DNA from: Sediminicola luteus
GTDB lineage: Bacteria > Bacteroidota > Bacteroidia > Flavobacteriales > Flavobacteriaceae
Assembly: GCF_002514735.1 (NCBI RefSeq)
Contig: NZ_NBWU01000001.1
Coordinates: forward strand, 372,001-436,000
DNA length: 64,000 nt
Direction of reading: 5' to 3'
Part shown: piece by piece, positions 7,700 through 17,679 of the stretch
Position numbering within the stretch: the stretch's first letter is position 1
Layout: the number at the start of each line of letters is the position of its first letter
Made by a program: the position numbers and the translations under genes
The notes under the pieces: generated by a model
What the model was told of the DNA's origin: nothing
Databases searched by the model: none
Seen by the model: the letters and a program-made list of their open reading frames with translations, nothing else

Positions 7700-10600
7700 A
7701 TGAATAAGATTATCCCGATCGTATTCCTATGCGTTATTTTCAATGTCCATTCCCAAGATTCGATTCCCTTATTTCATTTTGACAGTATAAGTAATCATTT
7801 ACAAAAACTAGCCCAAGAAGAGAAGTTTGAGGCCATTGTAAATTCGATAGATAATTTCCATAAAAACGATTCTGCCTACAACAGTCTACTGGTAACCAAA
7901 GGGTACTATCAATTACGGCTCAAACAATACGGGGAAGCCGAAAACACCATGCGTTTCGGACTAGAAAATGAAAAGGGCGACCTTCGTAGTAGTTTCTATC
8001 AAAACCTTGGTGTTTCCCTAGAAAGGCAAGAGAAATGGCAAGAAGCCTTAACGTATTACGACAAAGCCCTTGTCGAGTACCCCAGAAACCACATTTTCCT
8101 ATATAAAAAGGCGTATTGCCTCGAACAATTGGGCCAAATAGAAAATGCAGCAACAAAATACAAAGAAGGTATTCGTATGTATCCCTTCTATCGGGCACCT
8201 TACGCGGCATTGGCCAATCTCTACTACCAACAACGGCAAACGGCACAGGCCCTCTTATTATACAATATATTCCTGGTTATGGAGCCTGACGCCGATAACG
8301 CCTTCCATTACCTTAAATTGGCCAATGAGCGCGCCAATTACCCACTAGAAACCATCGTTGTCGACCCCATAGCCATATCCATCGACGATGACGGCTTCAA
8401 AGAGATAAACAAAATTTTGAACGCACGGATTTCCATGAATTCCAATTATCCGTTACCCAATGACCTGAATATTGCCTTGGTCAGGCAAACCGATGCCCTA
8501 TTAAAGTTGTTAGGGGAATTTAAGGGTTCTGGCGGGTTTTGGGAAAAAGACATCATTCCCTATTACAAATGGGTATCGTCAAGCGAAAAATTCAACGATT
8601 TAAGCTATACCGTTTGCTATTCCATCAAGAATGAAAAATACAAGAAGCTGGTCGACAAACAGGTTGAAACGATTCAAGGGTTTATGGGCGATTCCGAAAA
8701 TAAACTGTCCGAAAACATACAGATCGGAAAATCGCCTTGGGAAGACCAACCGGGGAACGTTTATCACCATTATGGCGATGGGTACTTAAGTGCCATAGGC
8801 CGATATGAAAATGAAACCCCCAAAGGCTATTACGAATATTATACTTCAAAAGGAAGACTGTCGAGTAAGGGTTACTTTAATGAGAAGGGTGAAAAAACCG
8901 GTAAATGGACCTGGTATGGGCCTGGTGGTTACCTAAAGGAAACCGCGAATTATGAAAAAGGTGAGTTATCGGGAGAAAACCTAGGTTATTTTAAAAATGG
9001 CCGCTTGGAATACAGGGCACAATATAAAAACGATGCACTAGACGGCGATTACGAGCTATATCGTCAAAATGGAGCCCTTTACCATAAAAAGCGCTTTAAA
9101 AACGGGAAACTTGACGGTGATTTCCTTTCCCATAAAGAGGTAGGTGAAGGCCATCCGCATCAAAAAATCAACTATACCAAGGGCCTGATCCAAGGACAAG
9201 TCATAACCTACAACGACCTCAAGAACACGATTGCTACCTATGAATTCAAGGAAGGTAAGCGAAATGGTACCGACAAAGCCTATTACGATAATGGCATTTT
9301 ACAATCGCAAAACCAATTTGTCAACGGGCTAATGCAGGGTATGCAAAGTAGTTATTTCCCGAACGAACAACTGGAAAGTGAAGTCAACGCCATGGATGAC
9401 CTGTATGAGGGGGTTCGAAAAACCTATTTTCCGGACGGTGTATTGGAAACCACCTCTGAATATTCCGAAGGAAGCCGGAATGGCCTATTCACCGAATATG
9501 ACAATGATGGCAAACCCTACTACCAATTCGAATACAAAAAGGATAATCTGATCGCTTACACCTATTTCGACAAAGCCGGTGAGGTAAGAAAAGCGGCCAA
9601 AAAGAAAGGTGGGGAGTTTCCTTATACCGGTTATACGGCATATGGTCAGAAAAAGGGGGAAGGTCTTTACGATATAAAAGGTGGTAAGGAAGGCCTATGG
9701 AGCTTTTATTCGGACCACGGGGTACTAAACGATTCCGGCACCTACTCGGACAACCGATTGATAGGGACGGCCAAGACCTACTACAATACGGGTGAACCTT
9801 TGTCGATTAGCCAATATGGTACCGATGGGGTTATCCATGGTTACTACCAAGAAATGCATACTAATGGCAAACTTAAAACGCAAGGTTGGTACATTTCTGG
9901 GCAGCGACACGGGCAATGGGAACACTATTATCCTGACGGCACCTTAAAGGAGCGCTTGTACTACCACAAAGACGAACTACATGGCTCCCAAGACTTTTTC
10001 GCCCCGGATGGGAAAAAGGCCAGTTCTTCGGTTTACGAATACGACACATTGCTCCATGACCAATATTACGATCCACAAGGCCATGTTATGCAAAAACTGG
10101 ATTATAAAAAAGATGCCCAGTTAGTGTTATCGAGTGCCTATAAAAACGGACAAATGGAAACATCCCAGCAATATCGCTATGGGATAAAACATGGTAGCTA
10201 TAAGCGATGGGGGTATTTCGGACAAGTATTGGTAGAAGGCCAATATGTAAACGGTAAGGCCCAAGGGGTTTGGAAAAGCTATTATGATACCGGTGAGTTA
10301 AGTCGCGAATTCGCTTTTATCCTCGACAAGCTTACCTATGATAAATCTTTTTATAAAAATGGGCAATTGGAAAGTGAGGAGTACTATCTCAATGGCCAAA
10401 AACATGGTACTTGGAAAAACTTTTCGGAACAAGGTCATCTAGAATTACAGATAGAGTACCTTTTGGACCATAAGGTAGGGCCTCAGTATTTTTATGGGCC
10501 GGAAGGCGAACTCCAATTGATCAGACATTACCAAATGGGGCGACTTATGGGCTATAGCTATCATGACGCCAATGGTAGACCCACGGCCATGACGCCTTTG

Positions 10601-10990
10601 GCAAACGAGAGTGGGAGAATCGAGGCAACTTATAAAAACGGAAAACCTTCGCGCCAAATGAACTATGACAAAGGCGAGTTTAACGGTGATTACGACTCAT
10701 TCTACCATAGTGGTCAACTACTAAGGCGAACACCCTATTCAAAAGGGAGGGTGCATGGCGAATCCGTTGAATATTACAGCGATGGCACACTGAAAAAAAG
10801 ACTGCCCTACCAATACGATTTTTTGCATGGTACGGTAGAGGAATTTTATGCCAACGGCAAACTTAAACGTACCACAGAATACCTTTGGAACAAACTCCAC
10901 GGTAACCAAATTTGGTATAACGAAAAAGGTGATCCCATTAAGAAGACCACTTACTTTAACGATAGCATCCTTTTGTCCGAAAAACCATAA
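7700..10990 (+). CDS. Large secreted TPR plus MORN-repeat protein
   Basis: A 1096-residue exported protein: signal peptide about 1-18, a helical TPR block about 50-205 (typical pairs such as SFYQNLGVSLERQEKW and ALTYYDKALVEYPRN), a linker to about 350, and then roughly 25-30 MORN_2-type repeats to the C terminus. The repeats carry the recurrent pattern G-x-W/Y-x-x-Y-x-x-x-G-x-L and are strongly enriched in tyrosine, glycine and lysine. MORN_2 arrays are found in the YwqK-type family and in Bacteroidota envelope proteins; their exact role is not known. Four bases separate it from the next gene, suggesting co-transcription with the two DUF3857 proteins. Function cannot be assigned. Confidence 0.85.
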   Translation: MNKIIPIVFLCVIFNVHSQDSIPLFHFDSISNHLQKLAQEEKFEAIVNSIDNFHKNDSAYNSLLVTKGYYQLRLKQYGEAENTMRFGLENEKGDLRSSFYQNLGVSLERQEKWQEALTYYDKALVEYPRNHIFLYKKAYCLEQLGQIENAATKYKEGIRMYPFYRAPYAALANLYYQQRQTAQALLLYNIFLVMEPDADNAFHYLKLANERANYPLETIVVDPIAISIDDDGFKEINKILNARISMNSNYPLPNDLNIALVRQTDALLKLLGEFKGSGGFWEKDIIPYYKWVSSSEKFNDLSYTVCYSIKNEKYKKLVDKQVETIQGFMGDSENKLSENIQIGKSPWEDQPGNVYHHYGDGYLSAIGRYENETPKGYYEYYTSKGRLSSKGYFNEKGEKTGKWTWYGPGGYLKETANYEKGELSGENLGYFKNGRLEYRAQYKNDALDGDYELYRQNGALYHKKRFKNGKLDGDFLSHKEVGEGHPHQKINYTKGLIQGQVITYNDLKNTIATYEFKEGKRNGTDKAYYDNGILQSQNQFVNGLMQGMQSSYFPNEQLESEVNAMDDLYEGVRKTYFPDGVLETTSEYSEGSRNGLFTEYDNDGKPYYQFEYKKDNLIAYTYFDKAGEVRKAAKKKGGEFPYTGYTAYGQKKGEGLYDIKGGKEGLWSFYSDHGVLNDSGTYSDNRLIGTAKTYYNTGEPLSISQYGTDGVIHGYYQEMHTNGKLKTQGWYISGQRHGQWEHYYPDGTLKERLYYHKDELHGSQDFFAPDGKKASSSVYEYDTLLHDQYYDPQGHVMQKLDYKKDAQLVLSSAYKNGQMETSQQYRYGIKHGSYKRWGYFGQVLVEGQYVNGKAQGVWKSYYDTGELSREFAFILDKLTYDKSFYKNGQLESEEYYLNGQKHGTWKNFSEQGHLELQIEYLLDHKVGPQYFYGPEGELQLIRHYQMGRLMGYSYHDANGRPTAMTPLANESGRIEATYKNGKPSRQMNYDKGEFNGDYDSFYHSGQLLRRTPYSKGRVHGESVEYYSDGTLKKRLPYQYDFLHGTVEEFYANGKLKRTTEYLWNKLHGNQIWYNEKGDPIKKTTYFNDSILLSEKP

Positions 10991-10993
10991 TAC

Positions 10994-12916
10994 ATGTTAA
11001 GGAACCTTTTTATTCTACTGCTATTTTCGGTAAATCTGGTGCATTCGCAGCAAACCGATTCCGTTGCCTATTATCGTAACCTTTTTCCAAATGCCCATGC
11101 GGTCCGTACCAAGCAACATACTACCGTGACCATAAAATTAGTCGATGGCAGACCCCTTATAACCCAAGAGCAGGAAGAAGAAATCCTGTATCTAGACAAG
11201 ATGGCCAATGCCAACGCCAAACAATCCTTATATCAGTCGACCTTTGTCAAGGTTAGCGATATCGAAGCGAAAACACTGGTCCTGACCGACAACGGGAAAT
11301 ACAAGGAATTCAAGGTTAGTGAGTTTACCGAAAAAGATGAGTTGAACAATTCATTTCACGACGACTTTAAATCTATAAACTTTATTTTTCCCCAATTACG
11401 CAAAGGGGCGAAAACCTCGTTAACCTATACCGAGCAAATCAATGACCCTCGTTTTTTGACAACTTTTTTCGTGAATGATCATTTACCGGTTATCTCAAGT
11501 AAGTTAAAGGTAATCGTAGATCAGGGGGTAACTTTAAAATATTCTGAATTCAACCTAGATCAATTACCAGTAAATAAAACCGTAAAGGATACCAGAAAAG
11601 GCAAAATATACACTTGGACGGCCAAAAATTTGGAGGCTCCAAAAAATGAAAATAATACCTTGGGGTATAGGTACCGATACGGCCATATTATACCCATGAT
11701 TGGCAGCTATCAAGCTCAGAACGGAAAAGTGTCGGTCTCTGAAAATACCGACGCCCTCTATTCATGGTATAGCTCCCTGCTCGAAAATGTAAATCGCGAT
11801 AGTCCTTCGGAAGAAATCACTAAAAAGGTCGGGGAATTGACCGCCAATCTCCAAACCGACATAGAAAAGGTAGAAGCCATATACCAATGGGTCCAGGAAA
11901 ACATCAAATACATAGATTTCGAATACGGTCTGGGCGGATTCATACCACGGAATGCCAACGACATATATGCCAAGAAATTTGGTGACTGTAAGGACAAAAC
12001 CAGTCTTTTACACGCCATGTTGCAGGTTGCCGGTATCGAGAGCCACTTTACATGGATCGGTACGCGCGAACTCCCATATACCTATAAAGAGGTACCAAGT
12101 CCGATAGTGGACAATCATATGATTTTAACCTATATGGACGGGGATAACCCGTATTTTTTGGATGCCACGGGAAGGTATTCTACCCTAGAGCTTCCCACTT
12201 CCTTTATTCAAGGTAAAGAAGCCCTAGTCGCTAAAAACGAAGACACCTATGTTGTTATGGAGGTACCCACCGTACCTGCCGTAAAGAACCTTTTTCATGA
12301 CCACAGTAAAATTACCCTAGAAAACGGTGTACTAAAGGGTGTTGGGGAAAGTGAAATTTTCGGCAACCAAAAAAAGGCGGCCTTCTACAGTTTGGAGCGT
12401 ACCGACAATACGCATAGCACCAAACAATTCTACAACCAATTTTTTAGAAAAGGTAACAATAGCTTCCAGTTCCTGAACCTAACGGAGAAAAACAAATTCG
12501 CCTACGACAAACCATTGGGTGTAGCCTATACCTTCAGTATTTCAGATTATTACAAAGAGATCGCCGGGAGTATTTACCTGAACCTAAACCTTAATAAAAA
12601 AGTACTGGAATACAGCATAGACAAAAAAAGGGAACTGCCTTTTGTTTTTAAATACCTGGAAGCCTTTAACCTAGAGTTGGAACTCGAAATCCCCGCAGGG
12701 TATCGTTTGGAGTATTTACCGAACGATTTCGAATGCCATAACGCACTTTTAACAGGAAGTATAAGCTACAAACAAGAGGGAAACAAGGTGTTATACCGTC
12801 AAAAACTGGAGACTTTCCAGCTAGTAATAAACCCTGACCAACTGCCATTAATGCGGGAAACCGTAAAAAAATTCGAAAAGGCCTACAAAGAGGTCTTAAT
12901 TTTTGAAAAGGAATAG
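10994..12916 (+). CDS. Exported DUF3857/transglutaminase-like protein with intact triad
   Basis: A 640-residue protein with a signal peptide (about 1-18), an N-terminal DUF3857 beta-rich domain (about 45-230) and a transglutaminase-core domain (about 270-410). The likely catalytic triad is intact: Cys in FGDCKDKTSLLHAM, His in VDNHMILTYM and Asp in FLDATGRY. The C-terminal region resembles the DUF2569-free tail of this family and is beta-rich. These proteins are periplasmic or outer-membrane associated in Bacteroidota and are of unproven substrate. It lies between a MORN-repeat protein and a related but catalytically dead paralogue, all three within seven bases of each other. Confidence 0.85.
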   Translation: MLRNLFILLLFSVNLVHSQQTDSVAYYRNLFPNAHAVRTKQHTTVTIKLVDGRPLITQEQEEEILYLDKMANANAKQSLYQSTFVKVSDIEAKTLVLTDNGKYKEFKVSEFTEKDELNNSFHDDFKSINFIFPQLRKGAKTSLTYTEQINDPRFLTTFFVNDHLPVISSKLKVIVDQGVTLKYSEFNLDQLPVNKTVKDTRKGKIYTWTAKNLEAPKNENNTLGYRYRYGHIIPMIGSYQAQNGKVSVSENTDALYSWYSSLLENVNRDSPSEEITKKVGELTANLQTDIEKVEAIYQWVQENIKYIDFEYGLGGFIPRNANDIYAKKFGDCKDKTSLLHAMLQVAGIESHFTWIGTRELPYTYKEVPSPIVDNHMILTYMDGDNPYFLDATGRYSTLELPTSFIQGKEALVAKNEDTYVVMEVPTVPAVKNLFHDHSKITLENGVLKGVGESEIFGNQKKAAFYSLERTDNTHSTKQFYNQFFRKGNNSFQFLNLTEKNKFAYDKPLGVAYTFSISDYYKEIAGSIYLNLNLNKKVLEYSIDKKRELPFVFKYLEAFNLELELEIPAGYRLEYLPNDFECHNALLTGSISYKQEGNKVLYRQKLETFQLVINPDQLPLMRETVKKFEKAYKEVLIFEKE

Positions 12917-12922
12917 CCAATT

Positions 12923-14896
12923 ATGAAAAACATCCGGACCATCCTTCCAATACTATTCTTCCTGAGCATACTACAGGTCTCCTTGGCCCAAAACGAACAA
13001 GCCAGTTGCTTATCTTATGATTGGGGTGCCGCCTCGCAATACGGGCCCATAACTGATTCTGAGCAGGATATGATCATACTCAAAGAACAAAAAACGGTTG
13101 AGTTCCATTATGATGCAAACGGCGACCTTAACCACCACTTTCTAGAAAATACGGCCGTTTGGTTGAACGCCGATGACACCATAGAGGAATACAACAAAAT
13201 CTATCTACCGTATAATAGTACCTCGCAATTATTAGTCAGCAAAGCACGGGTTATTAGTCCTAAGGGAAAGGAACTCGTATTAGATCAATCTAAAATACTG
13301 GAGGCCAAAGATGACGAAACCGGTAGGCAATACAAATATTTCGCCCTTGAAGGTATTGAAAAAGGAAGCATTATTGAATATATGTACATTGAGAGAAAAA
13401 AGCCTTCATACAATGGCATTGCCTATCGCATTCAAGACGAACACCCTATTTCTTCCTTTAGCTTTAAATTGGAGAGCCCGAAGAGCTTGGAGTTCAAACT
13501 TACCTCATCCAACGGTATCCCAGAGGCGGTGAAAGACACGGTAAATGGTAAGAATATTTGGAAAATCGGGCCAGTACCTATTGCGGAGTTGGAGCGGGAA
13601 GAAGGCGCGGCCTATGACGCCCTTAGGGGTAGTGTTTCGTTTAAGCTCGATAGAAATTACAGCAACGGAATGCGGAATATTTCCGGGTACTCTCAAGTAT
13701 CCCAGAACATCTTCAACTACTACTACCCCAATCGTTCATTAAAGGAATTGGAACCCTTAATGGCCTTTATTGAGGAAGTCAGTGGTACCACTTCGGATTT
13801 GGAATCCCAAATCCGAAAACTTGAAGATTATATTAAAACAAATGTTTTCCTTACAGAAGGAAACGATCCAGGCTTGGAGGACCTAAAGCAGGTAATCGAA
13901 CAAAAAATAGCCAACAATACAGGGGTATTAAAGCTGTATACGGCCCTGTTCGAACAACTCGGAATAACGCATGAACTCGTTTTAACCTGTAATCGCTTAG
14001 AAGATAAGTTTGACCCTGTATTTCAATCGCATCATTTTCTAAGGGATTACCTGATTTATTTCCCAAAACAAGACAAATACCTTGACCCTCACAGCCTGTA
14101 TAGTAGATATGGATATCCTACCGCCCAATTGACCGACAATTATGGCCTTTTTATAAAAAAAGTCTTTGTGGGTAGTTTTAAAGCCGGACTTGACGAGGTA
14201 CGCTATATAAACCCGGTACCTTCTTCCGCTTCCGGCGATAACCTGGATATAAGCATCAGTATGGCTGCAGATGCACCCGAAAACACCCAAATTGAGATAA
14301 AGAGGGAAATTTCCGGCTATTATGCCAGCTATATGCATCCGTATATGGATCTTATGAAGGAAGAAGATGAAGAGGAACTAATGGACTCCTTTGCGAAAAG
14401 CTACAATCAAGGCCTAGAGGCACAAACGTATAGCTTCACCAATAAAGACCCGAAGCTTTTCGGTCAAAAACCCTTGGGTATCAACATGAGCTTCGACACC
14501 AATCTGTTTGTTGAAAAAGCCGGCAACCGATACTTGTTGAACATTGGCCAACTCATTGGGGAACAGATGCAAATGTATCAGGAGAAAAAAAGGGTGCTCC
14601 CCTACGAAAATGACCATCAAAGATATTATGACCGGACCATAAAGGTACGTATTCCGGACGGCTATTCCATTTTAAACCCGGAAGATGCCGTAATCGAGCA
14701 TACCCATAAGGTAAACGGCTCCAAGGTTTTTGAGTTTGTTTCAGGTTACGAGATGAATACGAACGAAATGCAGATCACCATTAAGGAAACCTATGCCCAA
14801 AACATTGTGGCACCGGAAGACTTTGAAGGTTTTAGAAAAGTAATCAATGCCGCGGCCGACTTTAACAAGGTCGTTTTGGTCGTAGCCCCTAAATAG
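12923..14896 (+). CDS. Exported DUF3857 protein with degenerate transglutaminase domain
   Basis: A 657-residue protein with signal peptide (cleavage after SLAQ, about residue 23) and the same arrangement as its upstream neighbour: DUF3857 (about 60-250) and a transglutaminase-like fold (about 290-420). At the position of the catalytic GDCKDK motif it reads NTGVLKLYTALF, so the nucleophilic cysteine is absent. The later strand retains DKYLDPHSLYS. It is therefore probably a binding or structural protein, perhaps partner of the active paralogue six bases upstream. The pairing of an active and an inactive member may indicate a heteromeric complex; this is inference. Confidence 0.8.
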   Translation: MKNIRTILPILFFLSILQVSLAQNEQASCLSYDWGAASQYGPITDSEQDMIILKEQKTVEFHYDANGDLNHHFLENTAVWLNADDTIEEYNKIYLPYNSTSQLLVSKARVISPKGKELVLDQSKILEAKDDETGRQYKYFALEGIEKGSIIEYMYIERKKPSYNGIAYRIQDEHPISSFSFKLESPKSLEFKLTSSNGIPEAVKDTVNGKNIWKIGPVPIAELEREEGAAYDALRGSVSFKLDRNYSNGMRNISGYSQVSQNIFNYYYPNRSLKELEPLMAFIEEVSGTTSDLESQIRKLEDYIKTNVFLTEGNDPGLEDLKQVIEQKIANNTGVLKLYTALFEQLGITHELVLTCNRLEDKFDPVFQSHHFLRDYLIYFPKQDKYLDPHSLYSRYGYPTAQLTDNYGLFIKKVFVGSFKAGLDEVRYINPVPSSASGDNLDISISMAADAPENTQIEIKREISGYYASYMHPYMDLMKEEDEEELMDSFAKSYNQGLEAQTYSFTNKDPKLFGQKPLGINMSFDTNLFVEKAGNRYLLNIGQLIGEQMQMYQEKKRVLPYENDHQRYYDRTIKVRIPDGYSILNPEDAVIEHTHKVNGSKVFEFVSGYEMNTNEMQITIKETYAQNIVAPEDFEGFRKVINAAADFNKVVLVVAPK

Positions 14897-14959
14897 CGGC
14901 AAAACCCAAGTGGCCTTACCACCATCCACAATTAAAAACAATCAAAAAAAAATCGACAT

Positions 14960-15418
14960 ATGTCCTTACCCGAAAATATCGCTACACTTCTTCAATCCGA
15001 AGAAATTAACTGGCAAAACTTATTGGAGGCGACCATTTCCCATTTCGATTGTACTACGGGCACCCTGCATTTTTTAGACCCAAAGACCCAATTACTGCAC
15101 CTAAAGGCCAGTAAAGGTATTCCCGGGTTTTTAATGCCCAAGGTATCGACCATTCCGGTAGGCAAAGGTATGGCCGGTATAGCGGCCGAACGTAAAGAGG
15201 CCGTAGAAATGTGTAACCTACAAACCGATGCCTCGGGGGTGGCCAGACCGGCCGCCAAAGAAACCAAGGTTGAGGGCTCCTTGGCCGCCCCATTGCTATT
15301 GGACGGGGTGCTGTATGGCACCATTGGCGTGGCCAAACCCGTGGCCTACGATTTTAGCGAAAGCGAGATTGCGGCCTTGATGGAAATAGGCACGGAAATT
15401 TCCAAACGTTTGGTATAG
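14960..15418 (+). CDS. GAF-domain protein
   Basis: A 152-residue cytoplasmic protein consisting of one GAF domain: central residues such as IPVGKGMAGIAAERKEAVEMCNL and LLDGVLYGTIGVAKPVAYDFSESE fit the family's core strand and helix pattern. GAF domains bind small ligands or cofactors, and stand-alone copies act as small sensors or as methionine-R-sulfoxide reductase-like enzymes. The three cysteine residues typical of the fRMsr enzyme are not obvious, so sensing is the more cautious reading. It lies 63 bp after the DUF3857 gene and converges on the amidohydrolase gene. Confidence 0.75.
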   Translation: MSLPENIATLLQSEEINWQNLLEATISHFDCTTGTLHFLDPKTQLLHLKASKGIPGFLMPKVSTIPVGKGMAGIAAERKEAVEMCNLQTDASGVARPAAKETKVEGSLAAPLLLDGVLYGTIGVAKPVAYDFSESEIAALMEIGTEISKRLV

Positions 15419-15451
15419 GTCCGTACCCTAAACAATAATTGAAATCAGCCC

Positions 15452-17203
15452 CTATTCCTTTGAATACACTTTACGGCCATCCATCCAGGTTTCTAGGACT
15501 TGGATTTCGGAAATCTGATGGGGGTCAACTTTGCGTGGGTCCTTTTCCAGAATGACCAAGTCGGCAAATTTGCCTTTTTCTATACTCCCGAATTCATCTT
15601 CGGACATGAGCTGCCAGGCCGCCGAACTGGTTACTGCCCTAATGGCCGACTCTACCGACACCTTTTCTTGCGGCGCCAATACATAATCGGGCTCTTTATA
15701 GGTGGTTCGGGTTACGGTAGTCTCGATCATTTGTAGGATATTGGGATCGGTAACCGCGAAATCGGACTGAACGGTATAGTTGATGCCTGCCTTTTCTACA
15801 GCCGCGCACCTGTCCAACAACTGTACTTTTTCGGGCCCGAACACCTTATCGCGCATATGGGTGCCCCAATAGTTAACATGCCCGATCAGAAAACTGGCAG
15901 AAACCCCCAGTGCTTTCATTTTTTCAATCTGTTCATCGTGTAGAATGGAACAGTGTTCTATCCGTGGTCGTAAACTGGCCACATCATAGCCTTTTTTCGC
16001 CAGGGAATCGATTACCGTCAATATATTGTCAATGGCCTTGTCGCCATTCCCGTGAATGGTAAGTTGCCATCCTTCTTTGGTCCGTTGTTCGGCAATACGC
16101 ATCAGTTCGGACACACTCATATATTCGACCCCTGAATTACCATGTTGGTGCGGATCGAAATAACCATCGCGCTGCAGGCCGGTAAAGCCTTGATTGGATC
16201 CATCGGCAATCAGTTTAAAACCAACGATCTTGGCCAAGGCATTCCCATCGTACATTTTAGTCCCCGCTTCGGTCCATTTATCGTTTATGGTATAAAAAGG
16301 ATAGGCCCTTATACGTGCCGAAAAATCGTCACGCTTCGAGGTTTCGAACAATACCTGTGCCTCTTCGGCACTTTGCATGGTAGCCCCTAAAGAAAATTCA
16401 CTGGTGGTGGTTATACCAAAACTATTGAAGGAATTCAGGAGTTTTACGATGGCTTCCGAGAAATCGAGATTGGCCACGGCCGGGATCTGGCCATAGATCT
16501 GCATAAAGGCTACATTGTTTTTGATAACCCCGTTCAACTTCCCACTTTCATCGCGTACGAATTCGGCCCCTTCCGGATTTTCGACATCGGCCGGTATTCC
16601 GGCTACCTCATAGGCCTTCGAATTCACATAGGCCAAATGCCCGGACGCGTTCAAAATAAAAATCGGATGCTCGGTAGAAATGGCATCCAACTCTTTAAAG
16701 GTAAGTGCCTCTACCCCATCTTGCACAGCCGGATCCCATCTACTGGCCACGATCCATTCGCCCTTGGGTTTTTCACTGGCCATTTTCTTTAGATGGGCCA
16801 ACACTTTCTCTGTATTGGCAAATTCGGTCATCCCTACATTTTCGGTGGCCAAGAAAACAGGTGCAAAAGTCATAATATGGGCATGGGGATCTACAAAACC
16901 GGGTAACATGGTCTTGCCCTGTAGATCGATTTTGGTTACTTCTTTACCGACCGAAGACTCCACGGCTTCCAAAGATCCCGTGGCCACGATTTTTTTACCT
17001 TGTATGGCCACTGCCTCCACTTCAGAAAAATCGGTATCGACGGTCATGATCGTACCGCCATGGAACAGGGTAATCGGGTCAGCACTTTTTTCAACAGATT
17101 TGGTTTCCTTACAAGAAAACAGGCTAAAGCCCATAATAGCGGCACAAAGCCCTTTGGCCCATAAACGGCCGTAACGTTGGTGTGGTTTCATTTTGAATAG
17201 CAT
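15452..17203 (-). CDS. Exported amidohydrolase of the YtcJ type (lipoprotein)
   Basis: A 583-residue metal-dependent hydrolase of the amidohydrolase_3 family. The N terminus has a basic stretch, a hydrophobic segment and a lipobox (FSLFSC), so it is probably a lipoprotein; a second ATG 12 bases inside (17191) is equally possible as start. Conserved features are FVDPHAHIMTF (metal-binding His pair), LTIHGNGDKAIDNIL, RIEHCSILHDEQI and VQSDFAVTDPN. Family members act on amides, ureas or lactams, but substrate cannot be predicted. It is downstream of the catabolic island but separated from it by a bidirectional terminator and a plus-strand gene, so a link is uncertain. Confidence 0.85.
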   Translation of the reverse strand: MLFKMKPHQRYGRLWAKGLCAAIMGFSLFSCKETKSVEKSADPITLFHGGTIMTVDTDFSEVEAVAIQGKKIVATGSLEAVESSVGKEVTKIDLQGKTMLPGFVDPHAHIMTFAPVFLATENVGMTEFANTEKVLAHLKKMASEKPKGEWIVASRWDPAVQDGVEALTFKELDAISTEHPIFILNASGHLAYVNSKAYEVAGIPADVENPEGAEFVRDESGKLNGVIKNNVAFMQIYGQIPAVANLDFSEAIVKLLNSFNSFGITTTSEFSLGATMQSAEEAQVLFETSKRDDFSARIRAYPFYTINDKWTEAGTKMYDGNALAKIVGFKLIADGSNQGFTGLQRDGYFDPHQHGNSGVEYMSVSELMRIAEQRTKEGWQLTIHGNGDKAIDNILTVIDSLAKKGYDVASLRPRIEHCSILHDEQIEKMKALGVSASFLIGHVNYWGTHMRDKVFGPEKVQLLDRCAAVEKAGINYTVQSDFAVTDPNILQMIETTVTRTTYKEPDYVLAPQEKVSVESAIRAVTSSAAWQLMSEDEFGSIEKGKFADLVILEKDPRKVDPHQISEIQVLETWMDGRKVYSKE

Positions 17204-17326
17204 TAGGTTTGAAACCCTAAGATACCATATAACCGAATTATACGAAAACGATTTAGTGATAATAAGCGCGCAGCCCCATATGAAGATTTAACCTATTTTC
17301 GCGCCATCAACCAAACTTTAGCAAAC

Positions 17327-17617
17327 ATGAAGAAAACCTTGGCCATTATTGGCACTCTAATCCTATTCGCTGTTGTGGTCGGCGGGCGTTTATACAAAAA
17401 GTACCAACGCAAGCAAATTCAGGATACCCAACGTATTGAACAAAGACAGGCCATGCAAAAAGCCCAGCAGGAAAGGGCCCGTATCGCCGATTCGCTGGCC
17501 CAATTGGAACAACGACGTATTAATGATTCTATGGGTCAGGCCCGTGTAGACCAAACTAAGGCGGGGCTCGAAAAGCTTCGTGCCACAAGGGCAGCCCTGG
17601 AGGCTCAAGAGCAATAA
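17327..17617 (+). CDS. Small membrane-anchored coiled-coil protein
   Basis: A 96-residue protein with one N-terminal membrane helix (about residues 4-22) followed by a highly charged, Gln/Arg/Glu-rich helix to the end, with heptad-like spacing (QRIEQRQAMQKAQQERAR). It is expressed divergently from the amidohydrolase gene across a 123-bp intergenic region and ends at a strong terminator. No family is recognised. Confidence 0.65.
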   Translation: MKKTLAIIGTLILFAVVVGGRLYKKYQRKQIQDTQRIEQRQAMQKAQQERARIADSLAQLEQRRINDSMGQARVDQTKAGLEKLRATRAALEAQEQ

Positions 17618-17623
17618 ATCCAA

Positions 17624-17671
17624 TATAAAAAGACTGTCTTAAGGAAGCCACCTAAGACAGTCTTTTTATAT
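17624..17671. terminator. Bidirectional terminator
   Basis: Long inverted repeat TATAAAAAGACTGTCTTA / TAAGACAGTCTTTTTATA around an 11-base loop. It has an A run on one side and T run on the other, so it can end both the plus-strand coiled-coil gene and the minus-strand DoxX gene. Confidence 0.9.
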
Positions 17672-17679
17672 TCGTTCAA

